From Kingdonia uniflora (taxonomy: Eukaryota > Streptophyta > Magnoliopsida > Ranunculales > Circaeasteraceae), in contig JACGCM010000146.1 in NCBI GenBank assembly GCA_014058105.1, forward strand, positions 310,001 through 374,000: a stretch of 64,000 nucleotides of DNA. The letters run 5' to 3'. The notes under the pieces are model-generated. The model did no database searches. It had not been told where the DNA came from and saw only the letters and a list, made by a program, of their open reading frames with translations. Position numbers and translations under genes: made by a program. Of this stretch, positions 22,177-34,900 are shown piece by piece. Position 1 is the first letter of the stretch; every line of letters starts with the position of its first letter.

Positions 22177-25100
22177 CTAAATGTTCTTCTCTACTTATGG
22201 GAGGTCAGCTATGCCTTCCCCTACAATAGGAGGATGTTCAGCCATAAATTCAGGAACTCGAGCAGTTACAATAATCCTGCCTTGCTTTACCAATTCAGCA
22301 GGTTGGGAACCTAGCTCCATTTCTATTGTGTTCATACAATTTCCTCAATCTATATCGGCTTTACAAATACAACCTCGGGATGACTGATATTCGTGCAAGG
22401 TATCCCTCTCAAACTCAAGTCTTCTTACTTCCTCTACGAAATAGGCAATAACGGCCATTAGCTCCTGCGAGTTCACTATTTCTTGAACAGACGTATTTCG
22501 ATCGAGCATTACTACCTCAGAAAATGCTTTTGTAATCTCTGGAGATGATCTTTCAAGTTTTTGTACCATTCGTCTTGCCACTCTATGGACTTATCTGCGC
22601 ATATTATTATCTCTTGATACACCGCCATCTTCTACCTTACTTTATCTATTTCTGCCTTGTTCGTCATCCTTAATTATGCCAACTGAGAATGAAGTTCTTC
22701 TAGGTCTCTATCATTCCCTATACTTCCTCCAACAGGAGCCTTCTTCAACTACTCATCTTTCTTCCTCAACAACTGATCCTTCCCCCTGATCACCCTCTCA
22801 AACTCTCGCTCTTTGTGAAGAGAAATATCTAACTTATCTTGGTTTTCCCTTAAGCATTTATTTCCTCTCTGTATATGAGCTTAAATACGAGCTACATCCC
22901 CCTCTAGCTCTTTAATTCGAGCTAATGGGTCAACCACATTCCCTTTTACAATAGAGGCCCCGACATTACCTTTTTTCTTCTTCGTCCGCTCTCCAGCCTC
23001 GGCCTTCATGATACGCGAATTGGTCGTATCCAAAACTGCCTTCAACTTGGCCACCCTCTCATTCAGTTCGTCAGACCATTTTTGAACCATCCGGAAATCC
23101 ATGTCCTTAGTAGGCAAAACCTTACCCAACTGCTCAACTGTACTTTCGAACTTGGCCAGGTCAGCTCTAACTCTCTCAACCTCATTATTTTTTGCAGTCA
23201 TTTTGTTCTTCAATTGCTCAAGTTAACTTTTGGCACTCTCCAGATCAGCTCGAGCCTGCTCCTGCACATTTATTTTTCTAATCATTTGGCCCTTTAGACT
23301 GGCCACAAATCCCCGTAACTCTTTTTCTGTCACTTCTAATGATTGGATACGGTATCGAGCCATATCCGCTTCTTTACTTTTTACCATCAATGCATCAATC
23401 TTGCTTTTGAGCTTCGCTATCCCATCTTTCCCCTCCGCGAGCTCTTTTTTGCACTTTTCCTACTTTGGCATCTTTCCCCTCGATCTTTTGACTCAATTCA
23501 CAAACAATTTTTGTCCTCCCTATTTTCAGATGCCTCTCTCAGCTTATCAAACTCTACCACAAACTTATTATTATATTGGAGCATCTGTTATTCACTCAAG
23601 CGAACAATCTCCAACTCAACCTACATCACAAATTCAATATATCAAGCTCGATTCAACAACACTCCACAGATACAATCAAATCATAATACAGATGATTTTC
23701 AGAATTCTTACAAATTTCTATTTTTTAACATTCTATTGGTGTAAGACTGCTTCTAAACTTTAGGTCAAAGTACGATCTTAATTCATTGGCAATAATATCT
23801 ACATTCAGTCTCAATGTACACATTTTATACGTTTTGATTTTCTAAACACTTTGACATTATCTAGACATGATTGATTGCCATCACCCCTAAACTGTTAACA
23901 CATTTATAAGCTATATCTTTCTCCTAACTTTACTTTATAGCTCTAAAGTAATGCATTGTACAAGTCAAATATTTCTTACTCTTGTCTAACCTGTAGCTCT
24001 GCTTGTGAAGTCAACATGGACGCTGATGGATTTTTCTCCTTAGCGAGCTCATTATCTAATTTCTCAATTTCTGAGGTGCATATCCTTAAGTTCCTATAAA
24101 TAATGTTTACAAACATCTCTTGGCTATCCAAAATTTATCCAACAAAAGAAATATTCCATACAATTACAGGTTCCAAACCACACAAAAAATATATTGCCAA
24201 ACTCTAACAAGCCACACTATACCTTCTCATTCTCTTCCCCCCGGTTCTCCAGATTAATTATGGCAGAGACCGAATCCAACGTTGCTGCAACACCTCCATC
24301 AGCAGGGACCCCCTCTTCCCCTTTATCCTCTTCGACGTGGATACCAGCCATAATGGCTTTGTGGTCTACTTTGGTGTACCCTACTGCGAGGAGTTGGCAC
24401 TCGAGCTTATCGCGTTGAACTGCAACGCCATCCACATTCTTCTGCACCCCCTCAGTAAGCTCGCATATTAACACCTTATGCGCAACCTTCGCAGCAACCA
24501 ATCATTCCCCCTCCAGATCCAAGTCAGACTCAAGTTGAGCCACCTTCTTCTCAAACTCAACTTTCCCATTCTCGAGCTCAACTTTTCTCTCCTCGACCTC
24601 GAGGCAGATCCCCTTCAACAAACGAGCAGTCTACAAAAGAAGTTAATCACATTTTAAGCTTAAATCAAAATCCAAAGTTCAGATATAAAAAAGTCATCAA
24701 CGTACCATTTTGCTCAACTCCAACTGTACGAAGGTACTCAGCTCCTCAATACCCTTTTAAGCTACAAACCTCAGCCCGTTCTCTATAGTTCGCAGCTCAC
24801 CTTCCTCAGCAGGTCGGCTCTCCACGACCTTTGCCCCTATCACTTCAACAGGAGGATCTACCCTCATCTTTTTCGCATCTCCTTCTACCTCACCACTCAT
24901 CATGGTTCTAGAAGGTGAGCCACACTTCCCAGTTTTCTTTTTTAGGAATTTTAGAGCTAGCTTGCTCGAAGTGGTCACTTCTGGATTATCCTGCAAATTC
25001 ATTTTTGATGCCCTCTACAACACCGAACGCTTCACCCCGTTCACTCCTCTCTTCTTGCTGGTTGCAACTTCTGCCATTCTTCTCTTCGCTTGAGACTTTT

Positions 25101-25789
25101 GTACCTTCTCTGACCTACTGTTAGTTCTTTTGATGCCAAGCTCCTTCAGAACTATCTCAAGCTCAGCACTTTCTCGAGCAATAGTATCAAACAGTGATTT
25201 CTTTCTCGTCACCTTAGTCCGAGGACCTATAAAAATAACACAACACATTGTCAAACCACAGAACAAACTTTAATTACAACAGTTCGATATAATATACTAT
25301 TACTTACTTTTCTTTAAAAGTTATATACAAAAGTTCCATTGGCTATTCGTCCTCTCTCTGAAGGCAATCACCTTTGACCCATATCACATTATTGCTCCAA
25401 ACTCGACCTGCTGAATTCATATCGAAGAAATATGGTCGAGACGAGCTTGAACAGAAGTATGCACCCCCTGTTGTGGTATAATATTTTACAGCGTAGTACT
25501 ACAAAATGTCATCAGGAGTTATCCTCCTCTCTACTTCATTCTCCTCCCACAATATATTCAAAGTCTTACAAACATTTATTACCTCCCACATGTTCCCATT
25601 CAGTTGGGCAGTTCAAGCCTCTATGGCATTCATTATACCTTTAGGAATATTACTAAGGGGAAACCTCAGTCCATATTCCAACTAAGATAGATAACACAAA
25701 AATCCCTGATCTAGGACGCCTAGGACATTCCCTTCAAAATACTCGAGGGAGATCGATTCGTTTACTCCCCTAGCCAATTTTTCCTTTTC
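22177..25789 (-). pseudogene. Antisense gene C of E1, 3' part left of the CACTA
   Basis: Mirror of E2 13434-17000. Read leftward from the CACTA edge: ESISLEYFEGN, LNGNMWEVINVCKTLN and GRVWSNNVIWVKGDCL. After an intron at 25317-25227 (donor GTAAGT, acceptor TTTATAG) comes RKKSLFDTIARESAELE. A second intron at 24705-24631 (donor GTACGT, acceptor TTTTGTAG) precedes a coiled coil of several hundred residues (open piece 23213-22881) and an end with VTARVPEFMAEHPPIVGEG. It is broken by many stops. The first part lies beyond the CACTA insertion at 47586-47879. Function unknown. Confidence 0.75.
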
Positions 25790-25792
25790 TAA
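25790..25792. other. CACTA target duplication, left copy
   Basis: TAA immediately before CACTAGGCC. The right copy TAA is at 47583-47585. A 3-bp duplication is diagnostic for CACTA transposons. Confidence 0.9.
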
Positions 25793-26030
25793 CACTAGGC
25801 CAAAAAGGGTAAATATTGACACTTTTGGATATGTATTTATGACTGGGTATGTGTGTTAGAAATTTTTTACATCCTTTAACAGTCGTAATCTTATTACCAC
25901 CGTCGTTAATTTTTTATTTCCATTTATTTACGTCATAAAAAATGCGACTATGTTTTTCGTTGGAAAACAAATCCATTTTAGACGGTTTATATAGTCATTT
26001 TAATTAATTAACCTAAAACTACTCTAATTC
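25793..26030 (+). repeat. Left terminal and subterminal region of the CACTA
   Basis: Terminal inverted repeat CACTAGGCCAAAA followed by scattered CAGTCGTAATC, CCGTCGTTAA, TACGTCATAA and GCGACTATG motifs in both orientations. Counterparts in the right end (about 47040-47582) are GACTGTT, TACGACGT, AGTCGTAA and GCGACTAAG. Confidence 0.8.
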
Positions 26031-26034
26031 TTTG

Positions 26035-26700
26035 TGAAAAAGAAAATAAAAGACCCCGCCCAAATTCTTCAAATTACCCGCCAACGTCCTCTCTCTCTTT
26101 CTCCTATAGTGACTCCAACAAGAGTATCAAATTTGGAAATCTCTCGCCAAATCCCTAAAACAAAGTTCCCCGTAAAAATCCAACACCTTAAAAGCCTCAC
26201 AATCCAATTTAAGTTATGGTTTAAGCTTTGTAAATCTCGATTTCCAATTAAATTTTAACCAATTTCAGTTATCCCCCACAAAATTCCAACACCTAAAAAG
26301 CCCCACAATCAAATTTCAGTTATGGTTTAAGCTCTATAAATCTTGATTTCTAATTAAATTTTAACCAATTTTAGTTATATATTCCTCTCTCTCATAACTT
26401 CCCACAATTTTTTTGTTATTCATGGAGAAGATGGAGATCGGTATTGTGTTGTAGGGATTTGCTGCAATAAGGTTTGTAGAAGAATCATCTAATTTTTTCC
26501 TTCAAAATTTTCATTTTACTAAAGTTTTAGGGATCGAGAAATTCTTAAAGATTTCCTTTCCATCATATTTGATTCTTTGCAGTGAAGGCCTCTTGATTCA
26601 GCCTGGTAACAGTATGAGATTATAAGAAATTTAAAAGAAGAAAGAGGTATGTAATCTTATGGTTTTTTTGTTTGTTAATTTTTTTCTTTACTAAATGTCA
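26035..26700 (+). promoter_or_regulatory. Promoter and untranslated leader of the TNP2-like gene (copy 1)
   Basis: Begins GACCCCGCCCAAA, has a CT-rich block, then ATTCATGGAGAAGATGG, GATTTGCTGCAATAAG|GTTTGT (likely donor), TTTGCAG|TGAAGGCC (likely acceptor) and AAAGAAGAAAGAG|GTATGTAATC (donor). The same series occurs at 37545-38215 before the TNPA-like gene. Copy 1 also has an internal tandem duplication of about 106 bp (26167-26272 and 26273-26381). It probably contains the transcription start and one or two non-coding leader exons. Confidence 0.65.
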
Positions 26701-27439
26701 AAGAAAAGTATATTAATTTTTTGGCCTTGGATATAGAAATTTGGGATTTTCCTATTTTAGTTAGTATTTGGACTTTTTTGTATGTCAAATTTCAAGGGTT
26801 TCTTATTCTTCATCTTTTTAATGTTTGATATCTTTATCATAATCTTATTGTTAAAGATTTTAGATTTTTTGTAGCAGCCTTCTATTACTATATAAATCTC
26901 GCTATCAGGTAAGATTTATAGGGTTTGTCTTTTAATATTGCCGATGATTTCAAATTACAATGAGTTTTGTTACATGGTTGTTGTGATTCTACATATGGGT
27001 AACTATTTTATTTGTATTAGTATTTTGGTATAAAAACGTTAAGAGCTAAATAGGATTGTGTAAAACAATTGTATTATTTGGTTGGGGGTTGCAATGCTCT
27101 TGAACAATTAATTTTTAGAAGATTGAGAAGAATGTTGTAGAAGATTGAGTCTTAGCTATCAAGGTCTTAATGGATAGCTTAGAATCTGAAATAACCCATA
27201 GTCTTTGACAACCTCTTTTAAGTTCTATATTATATAATTGATTGTAACTCTGCCATGTAGTTTGTTATTGGGCCTATAACTATGTTGCTTAAAATGCCTA
27301 GTACAACCCCTCTCTAATCTTTAAACATTTTACCAATGCCTGAATTTCTTGGATTTTATAAGACATCCTCATCATATCAAACTTTGGTTTTACTTTCTAT
27401 AGGAGGCTCCCATCTGAAACTCTGATTCTCCTTCAATAT
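26701..27439 (+). other. Intronic or leader region before the TNP2-like start
   Basis: AT-rich sequence with no coding signal, lying after a likely GTATGT donor and before the ATG at 27440. Best read as leader intron. The acceptor is probably close to CTTTCTATAG at 27393-27402. Confidence 0.5.
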
Positions 27440-27832
27440 ATGATGACTTCGTCCAAGCCGGTGATTCCAAAGAAGGAATGGATGATGGCACCACGAGAGT
27501 CTCACAAATATCTCAAGGGTGTCGAGTTATTCATTCACTTTCTAATTTTAAATAGAGCAAATTTAGGTGGTAAAGATTGGTATAGTTGTCCGGGCGTCAA
27601 ATGTCGCAATAGGAAAGGGATGAAAGTATTGCATGATATATTTGATCATTTAATATGCAATGGCATCGATATGACATACACGACGTGGATTCACCATGGA
27701 GAACCATTTATTAGACCTGAGGGGAATGCTCTGACTATGATGCATTCGACAAGTAATAATGAAGATACGCATCCAAGGATGATCGATATAGTGAATTGCA
27801 AATTCAGACATCTTCATAATGAGGATAATGTT

Positions 27833-27970
27833 GAAGTTGATGTTGGGGATAATATGGTGGAATCTAATGGCGAGGATAATACTCAAACCCATAATGATCT
27901 TGAAGCTGATGTTGGGGCTAATATGCTCGAATCTAATGAAGAAGATAATAGTCAAGCCCATAATGTTCTT
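27833..27970 (+). repeat. 69-bp tandem duplication inside the TNP2-like ORF
   Basis: Two adjacent in-frame units of 23 codons each: E(V/A)DVG(D/A)NM(V/L)ESN followed by (G/E)EDN(T/S)Q(T/A)HN(D/V)L. They form an acidic linker between the N-terminal domain and the catalytic core, and the copies have diverged. Confidence 0.88.
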
Positions 27971-29131
27971 GAAGAAATTGCAAAGTATAAGAAGTTAATC
28001 GAAGATGCAACACAGCCTCTGTATCCATCGTGTCGGGAGGAAGATACCAGATTGGCGGTTGCAGTTGAGCTATTGAGCATGAAAACTAGACATAATGTCT
28101 CTAATTCTTTCGTAACAGAGTTGTTAAATTACATGAAAAAGATTCTTCCTGACAGGAACACTTTACCGCATAGTACATATAATGCTAAGAAGTTGGTCTC
28201 GTCTTTGCGTATGAAATGTGAAATCATACATGCATACAAGAATGATTGTATCTTATATTGGAGAGACAAGGCAGACAAAGATAGTTGTCCAACATGTGGT
28301 GAAAGTAGATGGATACCGATTAACCAATTGAACCCAACACTTACACGTATCCCATGGAAAAAGCTAAGGTATTTTCCTCTAGCACCAAGGTTGCAATGAC
28401 TGTACAGTATACCTCGGATTGCAGAAAATATGACTTGGCATGCAAAAGCGGGCTCAATTGTAAACGAAATGACAATTAGGCACCCTGTAGATGCTTCTTC
28501 TTAGAAACAAGTGAATCGTAAATTTCCTGAGCTTGCATCTGAGGTACGTAATGTGTGGTTGGGTCTAGCAACTGATGGATTCAATCCATTTGGGAACATG
28601 AAAAATTCATATATTTGTTGGCCTGTGATGATTATTCCGTATAATCTACCTCCATCATTATGCATGCGAAGGGAGTTTACCATGTTAACACTTCTAGTTC
28701 CTGGGAAACATTGCCCAGGAATAGACATTGATGTCTATCTGCAGCCACTGGTCGTAGAGTTGAAAGAACTGTGGTTTGACGGAAAAGAAACGTATGACTC
28801 TTACACTAAGAGTAGGTTCACTATGAAAGCAATATTACTTTGGGCTATACACGAGTTCCCGGCGTATGGGCATCTATCAGGCTGCAAGACTGCTGGAAAG
28901 TATGGTTGTCTTGTGTGTGCTGAAGGGACAAAGTTAGAATGGCTTACTCATGGAGGGAAATTAGCTTACATGAGACATAGAATATTTCTAAATGATATGA
29001 ATCATCCATTTAGAAGCCAAAAGTCTCAATTTAATGGGAAAGAAGAAAATGGTAAGCATCAACGCCGTATGACTAGTTATGAAGTATTACGTAAGATGGA
29101 AGCTATAACTACAAAATATGGATAGGTTGGC

Positions 29132-29310
29132 AAGAAATGGAAGATTTCTGATGATGGTGACAGTAGTAAGAAAAGGAAGGTTTCTGATGACGGTGATAGT
29201 AGCAAGAAAAGGAAAATTTCTAATGATGGTGATAGAAGCAAGAAAAGGAAGAGTTTTGTTGATGATAACAATAAAAAGAAGAGTTCCGTTGATGGGGGTA
29301 GTGTATCTAC
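29132..29310 (+). repeat. 36-bp repeats coding for a KKRK-rich linker
   Basis: Three good units and two degenerate ones translate as (K)KRKVSDDGDSS-type repeats of 12 residues, in frame with the transposase across the stop at 29122. The KKRK cores resemble nuclear localisation signals. They lie within the transposase core region, where most TNP2 proteins have no such insert, so this is an expansion specific to this copy or family. Confidence 0.75.
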
Positions 29311-31235
29311 CGCTTGGTCAAAGAGATCAATTTTATTTTATTTGCCATATTGAAAGGTACAATAAGGTGATTTTATTAAATATATCAACATAACTAAATT
29401 ATGTATAATAATAAATGCTTTCCATTATACAGAATTTACCTCTACGACACAATCTTGATGTGATGCACACCGAAAAGAATTGTGCATAAATCTTATTTGC
29501 AACAATTATGAACACGAAGAGTAAGCGTAAGGATGGAGCTAAAGCTCGCAAAAACCTTAAAGAGGTGAAGATGAGGAAAAAACTATGGCCTAAGGTGATA
29601 AAGAATGGAAAGTATTTTTGCCTGAAGCTCCATTTTTGTCTATCTCGATCAAAAAGAGAGTTGATATGCAAAACACTGTATAGCTTGATAGTTCCTATTG
29701 GTTACAGCGGAAATTGGCAACATAATGTGAATTTCGAAGATTTCCAACTGAAAAATCTGAAGTCGCATGATTACCATATACTCATGCAATAATTATTATC
29801 GGTATTGTTAATGCACGTCTTCAAGAAGCATAAGCCTTTGCGAGCCGCTATTCGAGAATTATCAATATTTTTAAATGTATTGTGCTCTAAGGTTATTAAT
29901 CGTGAAGAACTTATAAAGATGAAGGAACGCATTGAAGAAGTACTATGAATCTTCAAAAAGTACTTCCTACTTTCCTTTTTTGTTTCTATGATACACATTG
30001 TTGTGCATTTAGCATATGAGGTACTAATTGGTGGGCCTGTTAGATATAGATGGATGTACCCCCTTTGAGAGGTAAATAAAACATCCACATTCCTGATTTT
30101 CTCTTTCTAATTAATAGCTTTAATATTTACAAAATAATATTTAAAGTATTAAATATGTAACAGGATGATGAAAACTTACAAAAAATATGTAGTAAATCCG
30201 AGATACCTTGAAGGGTCTATTGTAGAGCGATACCTCGATGAAGAAACAATGATGTATTCCATGGAATACATGACTGATGGTAGAAAAGGAGGTCATAAGC
30301 GGGGGCGAAAGACATATGAGGATGATGATGGTGAAGGTGTTAGCCCGTTTGGCAGTAAAGGAAAAAAATACATTCTTGGAGCAGTGTAATACGAGCAAGC
30401 ACGTAAATGGGTTTTGCGACAAGCTCCTGAAAATGCTGAATAGGAAGAGTATGTACGAAAACCATATATAAAGCACATAATTTGCATTCTTTATTATGTA
30501 CTTGTCTAAGGTATGTAATGTTTTATTTGCAGAAAATATGACATATATAAAGATAATCTTAATTCTCGTGGTCAAATTCGAAGGAGCAATCAAAGACTTG
30601 AGAAACCGATGGATTATTTTTCATGGCTTAGGCAACAATTACAAAGTGAGGAAGATCCCACATTTAAGTTGCTTGTTAAGGGATCGAGTTTTAAAGCCGT
30701 TTCGTACAAGTCATTCCAAGTCAATGGATATGTCGTTTGCACATCGGAGTTAGAGATGAGAAAGACAACCCAAAACAGTAGTGTATCCATGAGGGTTGTG
30801 ACTACTTTCATTTCAAAAGCCGGGGATAAGAACCCCATCAATGAGGAAGTCACATATTATGGGATCGTCAAATCAATATTGGAGTTGGATTAAAAATAGT
30901 TTAGGAAAACTGCATTTTGTTATGATTGGGTGCGTATCGAAGAAAAGAGTGGGTGCCTTGTTGATTCTGAGATGAATTTCATATATGTCAATTTAAGCAA
31001 ACTGCAAAAAAACTCAAAGGAAGATGATGTGCCCTTTATTCTTGCAACACATGCTTCTCAAGTTTTTTATTGCAAGGATCAAAGTAGACCTAATGAGGAA
31101 TGGCATGTTGTATTGGATTCTCCAAAGAGGTTAACTAAAGATATATATGCTTACGAAGACCCCTTAGTATTCAAAGCACAAGTAAACATTGAGGCTTCTA
31201 AAAACATTATCATGGAAGATGTTGAAGATCTTTAA

Positions 31236-31989
31236 CATTAAGTCTTACTTTTTTTTTACTGTGGGAAATGTTTTAGTTTCAATAATAATGGGTGTGCTAT
31301 TCCAAGTTTTCTCTGCTACACATATAACTTGTATTAATTTTCATTTTAATATGACATTTAATTATATATTTTACTGTGTACTGTGTACTTAGTTGGAAAA
31401 CTAATCCAATTTAAACTAATCCATATTTTTCAGTGTACAGTGTACTTAGTTGCGAATTTTGACATTATTGATATATATGATAGAAAGGAAATAAACCTTG
31501 TAGCTTTATTAATGGTCCTCTCTCCCATTGTCTCCAATCACAGGTTTTTTTTTTCTCTCTCACACATTCCTTTATTCTTTGTTTTATTTTTGTTTGATCT
31601 AAATTTCTATGACATTGGTATCGAATTTAGTAGTTGATCTTATCCTAAGGTACAATTTGGAGATAATCAGGTTTTGTTTGGATCTTAATTTGTTGCTTTT
31701 TGATAAATCCTAGAGGTGATTATCCATTTTAATTTTATATTTGCGAGAATTTACCCGCAGGTTGCATATTGATGACTAACCAATCCCAAGTAGAACAACC
31801 AAAGAGCTATAATTCAGAGAGGTAGGTTGTGGCAGATAATTAATTCATCCCAACATTAATAGTGGTAGCCCGATACTAATTCATCCCAACGTCAAAGAAT
31901 TTTTCTGTATAAAATTATTTCGTTTGTGTGAATTGTGATATTATATTCATTGGCGAAATCGTGAGGAGTTTTTGTTCAGCTTATTGCAG
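31236..31989 (+). other. Spacer between TNP2-like gene and S1P fragment
   Basis: T-rich non-coding DNA with no ORF of interest. The right part (from about 31740) probably belongs to an intron of the captured site-1 protease gene, since it ends in TTATTGCAG just before the first recognisable exon. Confidence 0.4.
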
Positions 31990-34900
31990 GTATCTTACAC
32001 GTCATGATTCCGTGATGCATTTAACTATGCTATGGAAACCCACATGGATGTGCTTAATTTAAGTATAGGTGGACCTGATTATTACTTGGATCTTCCATAC
32101 GTAGAAAAGGTAAGCACATTTGGTCTAGAACTATTTCTTTAATTTTTTGCATCTAATTAGTGTAGTTCCAGTATCAGTACGTTCTTGTGTATGTATTGCT
32201 AAAAAAACCTTTATTTTTTGGATTACAATTTAGAGAATCAAAATCTTCTCCTGCCAGGCCTTCAATTAAGCGAGGCATATACAGTATATAGCTCTATAGA
32301 AAGAGGGGGATGCACAAAAAGGAGCAAAATAAAAATAAAATAAGGAATGCCTTATTTTGTTTATATAGGAGTAGATGACATTTTGAAGCTTATGCACCAT
32401 TTATTTTTTGTATGTTGCGGGTTGACTAATATTCTAATACTTGCTACATTATTTTGGTCATACCTAACTCCCGCAAGTTTTCTTGTGGACACTCCTCTAC
32501 AGTTTGGGCATTATCATTTGACACCCCAGGAGAGAGAATGGTCACCTATAGGTTTGTATAGCCATATATATGCCCTTCATGCTATTTACTTGATGACTTA
32601 ATTTCTTGGTCTGGCATCTTATTATACCTGACGCCCATCTAATTCTGTAATGATGATCTAACAATTAAGATATGGGGATATGACAACAAATTAATGCAGG
32701 CAAGTGCTTCTTTGAATGTTTTGTTCTCTACACATAATTTTTTTACACTGCCAAGTGCCTGAACATATAGGCTGATTTTAATTGGCAAGGCTATCTTTCA
32801 CTTTATCTGTTTATTATTTTCAATTATTAAATAGCTGTACGCATTTCACAACAACACATTCCAGTTTCCTCTCCTAAGAATTTGTATCATAAGGCATAAA
32901 CAAATATATATGTTCTAAGCCTTTTTTTCTTCGACATGACTCTATTTTCCTATATATATATATGCCTGTTAGTAAATTTTGCTATTTGGTACTTTTAGGA
33001 AACACCTTTCAGGAAACACCTATGCAACCTAGTACCCCCTAAGTGTGTTATTATACTTTCCAACATTTTTGATCATAGTAGTAGCTACACTGCATTTTTT
33101 TTATTAAAGAACACATGAATTCGAGATTCTATCCATTTTTTCTTTTCTGTAGAGATACTTTTTGTTGTTTTATATATGTTGAGATATAAATGATGCAATT
33201 ATGCTTTATGTTTCGAAGCCTGGAACATATAAATTATAATCAATATTTAGCTACTCAATTGATGATAAAGTTATTTTCCTATAGTTACTTTTTTTGTTTT
33301 TATGGTAGTGAGGTTTCAATGACATCTTTGATAATAGAAATGATGGTGTAGAAAACTTGCCTAAGGTGTTTATTATGTTGTGAAGACATTCTAAATATAA
33401 AAGGAAAGAAAGAAAAGAGAAGAATGAACTTTTTTGTTGCAGTATCTAAACTTTTGGGCATAACTTGAATTGCAATGGTTGTTTTTCTTTCTAGTTTGTG
33501 TACCTTTCCCATTACAGTAACATTTGTACCATCTCCTTAACATTAATTTTTGTCATGACAAGTACAAAGTGTTATGTTTATTGCTTTTAATATTTTTCTG
33601 AGAAATCGCAGTCAGTTTGGGGATATGATTAAGATCCCAATTAGCTACATGCAATGTTGAGTGTATTTTTGCTGTAATAATGTGTGGTATGAAAACATTA
33701 AGCACTAGATATTATGCACTCTTCTGTTGTCTGTCATTTTTTTTGTATCAAATATGCCTTAAGCAAAGAGTCATTATTGAGAGGCTTCAGGACTGACATA
33801 TAAAATTAAAGTTGTTTTCTTTTCAACATCCATTTCCAGAAGTGCCTTGCTTTACTGGTAGGAGTTGCCTGATCTTATTAGAAGTTTTTGAGTTACTAGA
33901 AGATGTCTGTCCAAGGCCTACATCGTTTCTTTTAAAATGACACATGGAAAGATGGCTGCGCTTGAGGTTTTGATTCAGGAACTCTATGTATGAACAGGTG
34001 CAATGCCAGTCATATTGGATGCCACCAAACTCAATGGAATGGGTCTCATTGGCTATGTTGAAGGTCAGCCTACATGGCGCCCTAACAATGACGAGGGAAA
34101 TCTTTTTAGCGTTTACTTATCCTACTCCATGATCATCTGGCTTTGGACTGGTTATCTAGCACTGCAAATGCAAATCAAGGATGAAGGTGCATAGTTTTCA
34201 GGATTGATTGAAGACAATGTAACGGTGAATATATTTAGCCTGCCACCACCCGGAGAGAAAGGCCAACGAAGGACAAGTACATGTGTCCTTCAGTTGGGTG
34301 ATGGGCGTATTTCCATGTACGGTGACTCTAACTATTTTGACAGCAGCCATATGGTTACCAACTATTTTTGGCTTCTTAAGAAGATATTAGATTTCACGAG
34401 CAGAAACATTAGAGATGTACTCATCTCAGATTCAGTTAGACAAAAAGAACTCCTTCATCAGGATGACGACCAGCTACCATCTCGCCGAACCAATGTGAAC
34501 TTTTCTACTTATTCTGTGGTTTTAGGCAAAAAAGTTTATTTGTCTTTATGTTTCTAGATATGAAATATGGGAAATGAAATGTTACAATTTGCAACTAATA
34601 GGTAGAAATAGAAGATTGCCAGGATTTCCGAGTATAGATTTGGGAAGAGGTTGGAATCCTACAATGGAAAGCTCCAGATTTGAGCATGACTGATCGCCTA
34701 AGAAAAATGGAAGGAACTCCCTCACCACCAGTGGTAGGTACAGTGATACAATGGACGTTCTTGGTTTACACAAGAGAGATGAGGAAAAATTTGTTGCTTT
34801 CGATATTTGGATTTTTCACTATATATTTTAAGAAGTGCACCTATCTGATGGAGTTTTATCTTTGTGTTTCGTGCAGTTTGATATGCAAGTCCTACTTGCA

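Larger units (their letters stand above)
27440..31235 (+). pseudogene. TNP2-like CACTA transposase, broken
   Basis: Transposase of the En/Spm class (in its family, cuts and joins the transposon ends). The first block (27440-28399) has the transposase-associated domain: PKKEWMMAPRESHKYLKGVE, CPGVKCRNRKG and YTTWIHHGEPF. The TNP2 core follows, with RWIPINQLNP, WLGLATDGFNPFGNM (28556-28600), LLVPGKHCPGIDIDVYLQP and KYGCLVCAEGT. It goes on past stops with LPLRHNLDVMHTEKN, LKSHDYHILMQ and VRYRWMYP (about 30040). A DUF4218-like piece (30165-30389) and a DUF4216-like piece (30600-31235, with VTYYGIVKSILELD and EEWHVVLDSPKR) end it. Stops at 28397, 28502, 29122 and later, plus frame changes, mean no active enzyme. 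It is in the same orientation as the TNPA-like gene. Confidence 0.9.

Noticed and set aside
32347..32601. 84-codon ORF as an exon of S1P
   Set aside because: It shows no match to the S1P segments expected between the flanking exons. More likely intron or filler.
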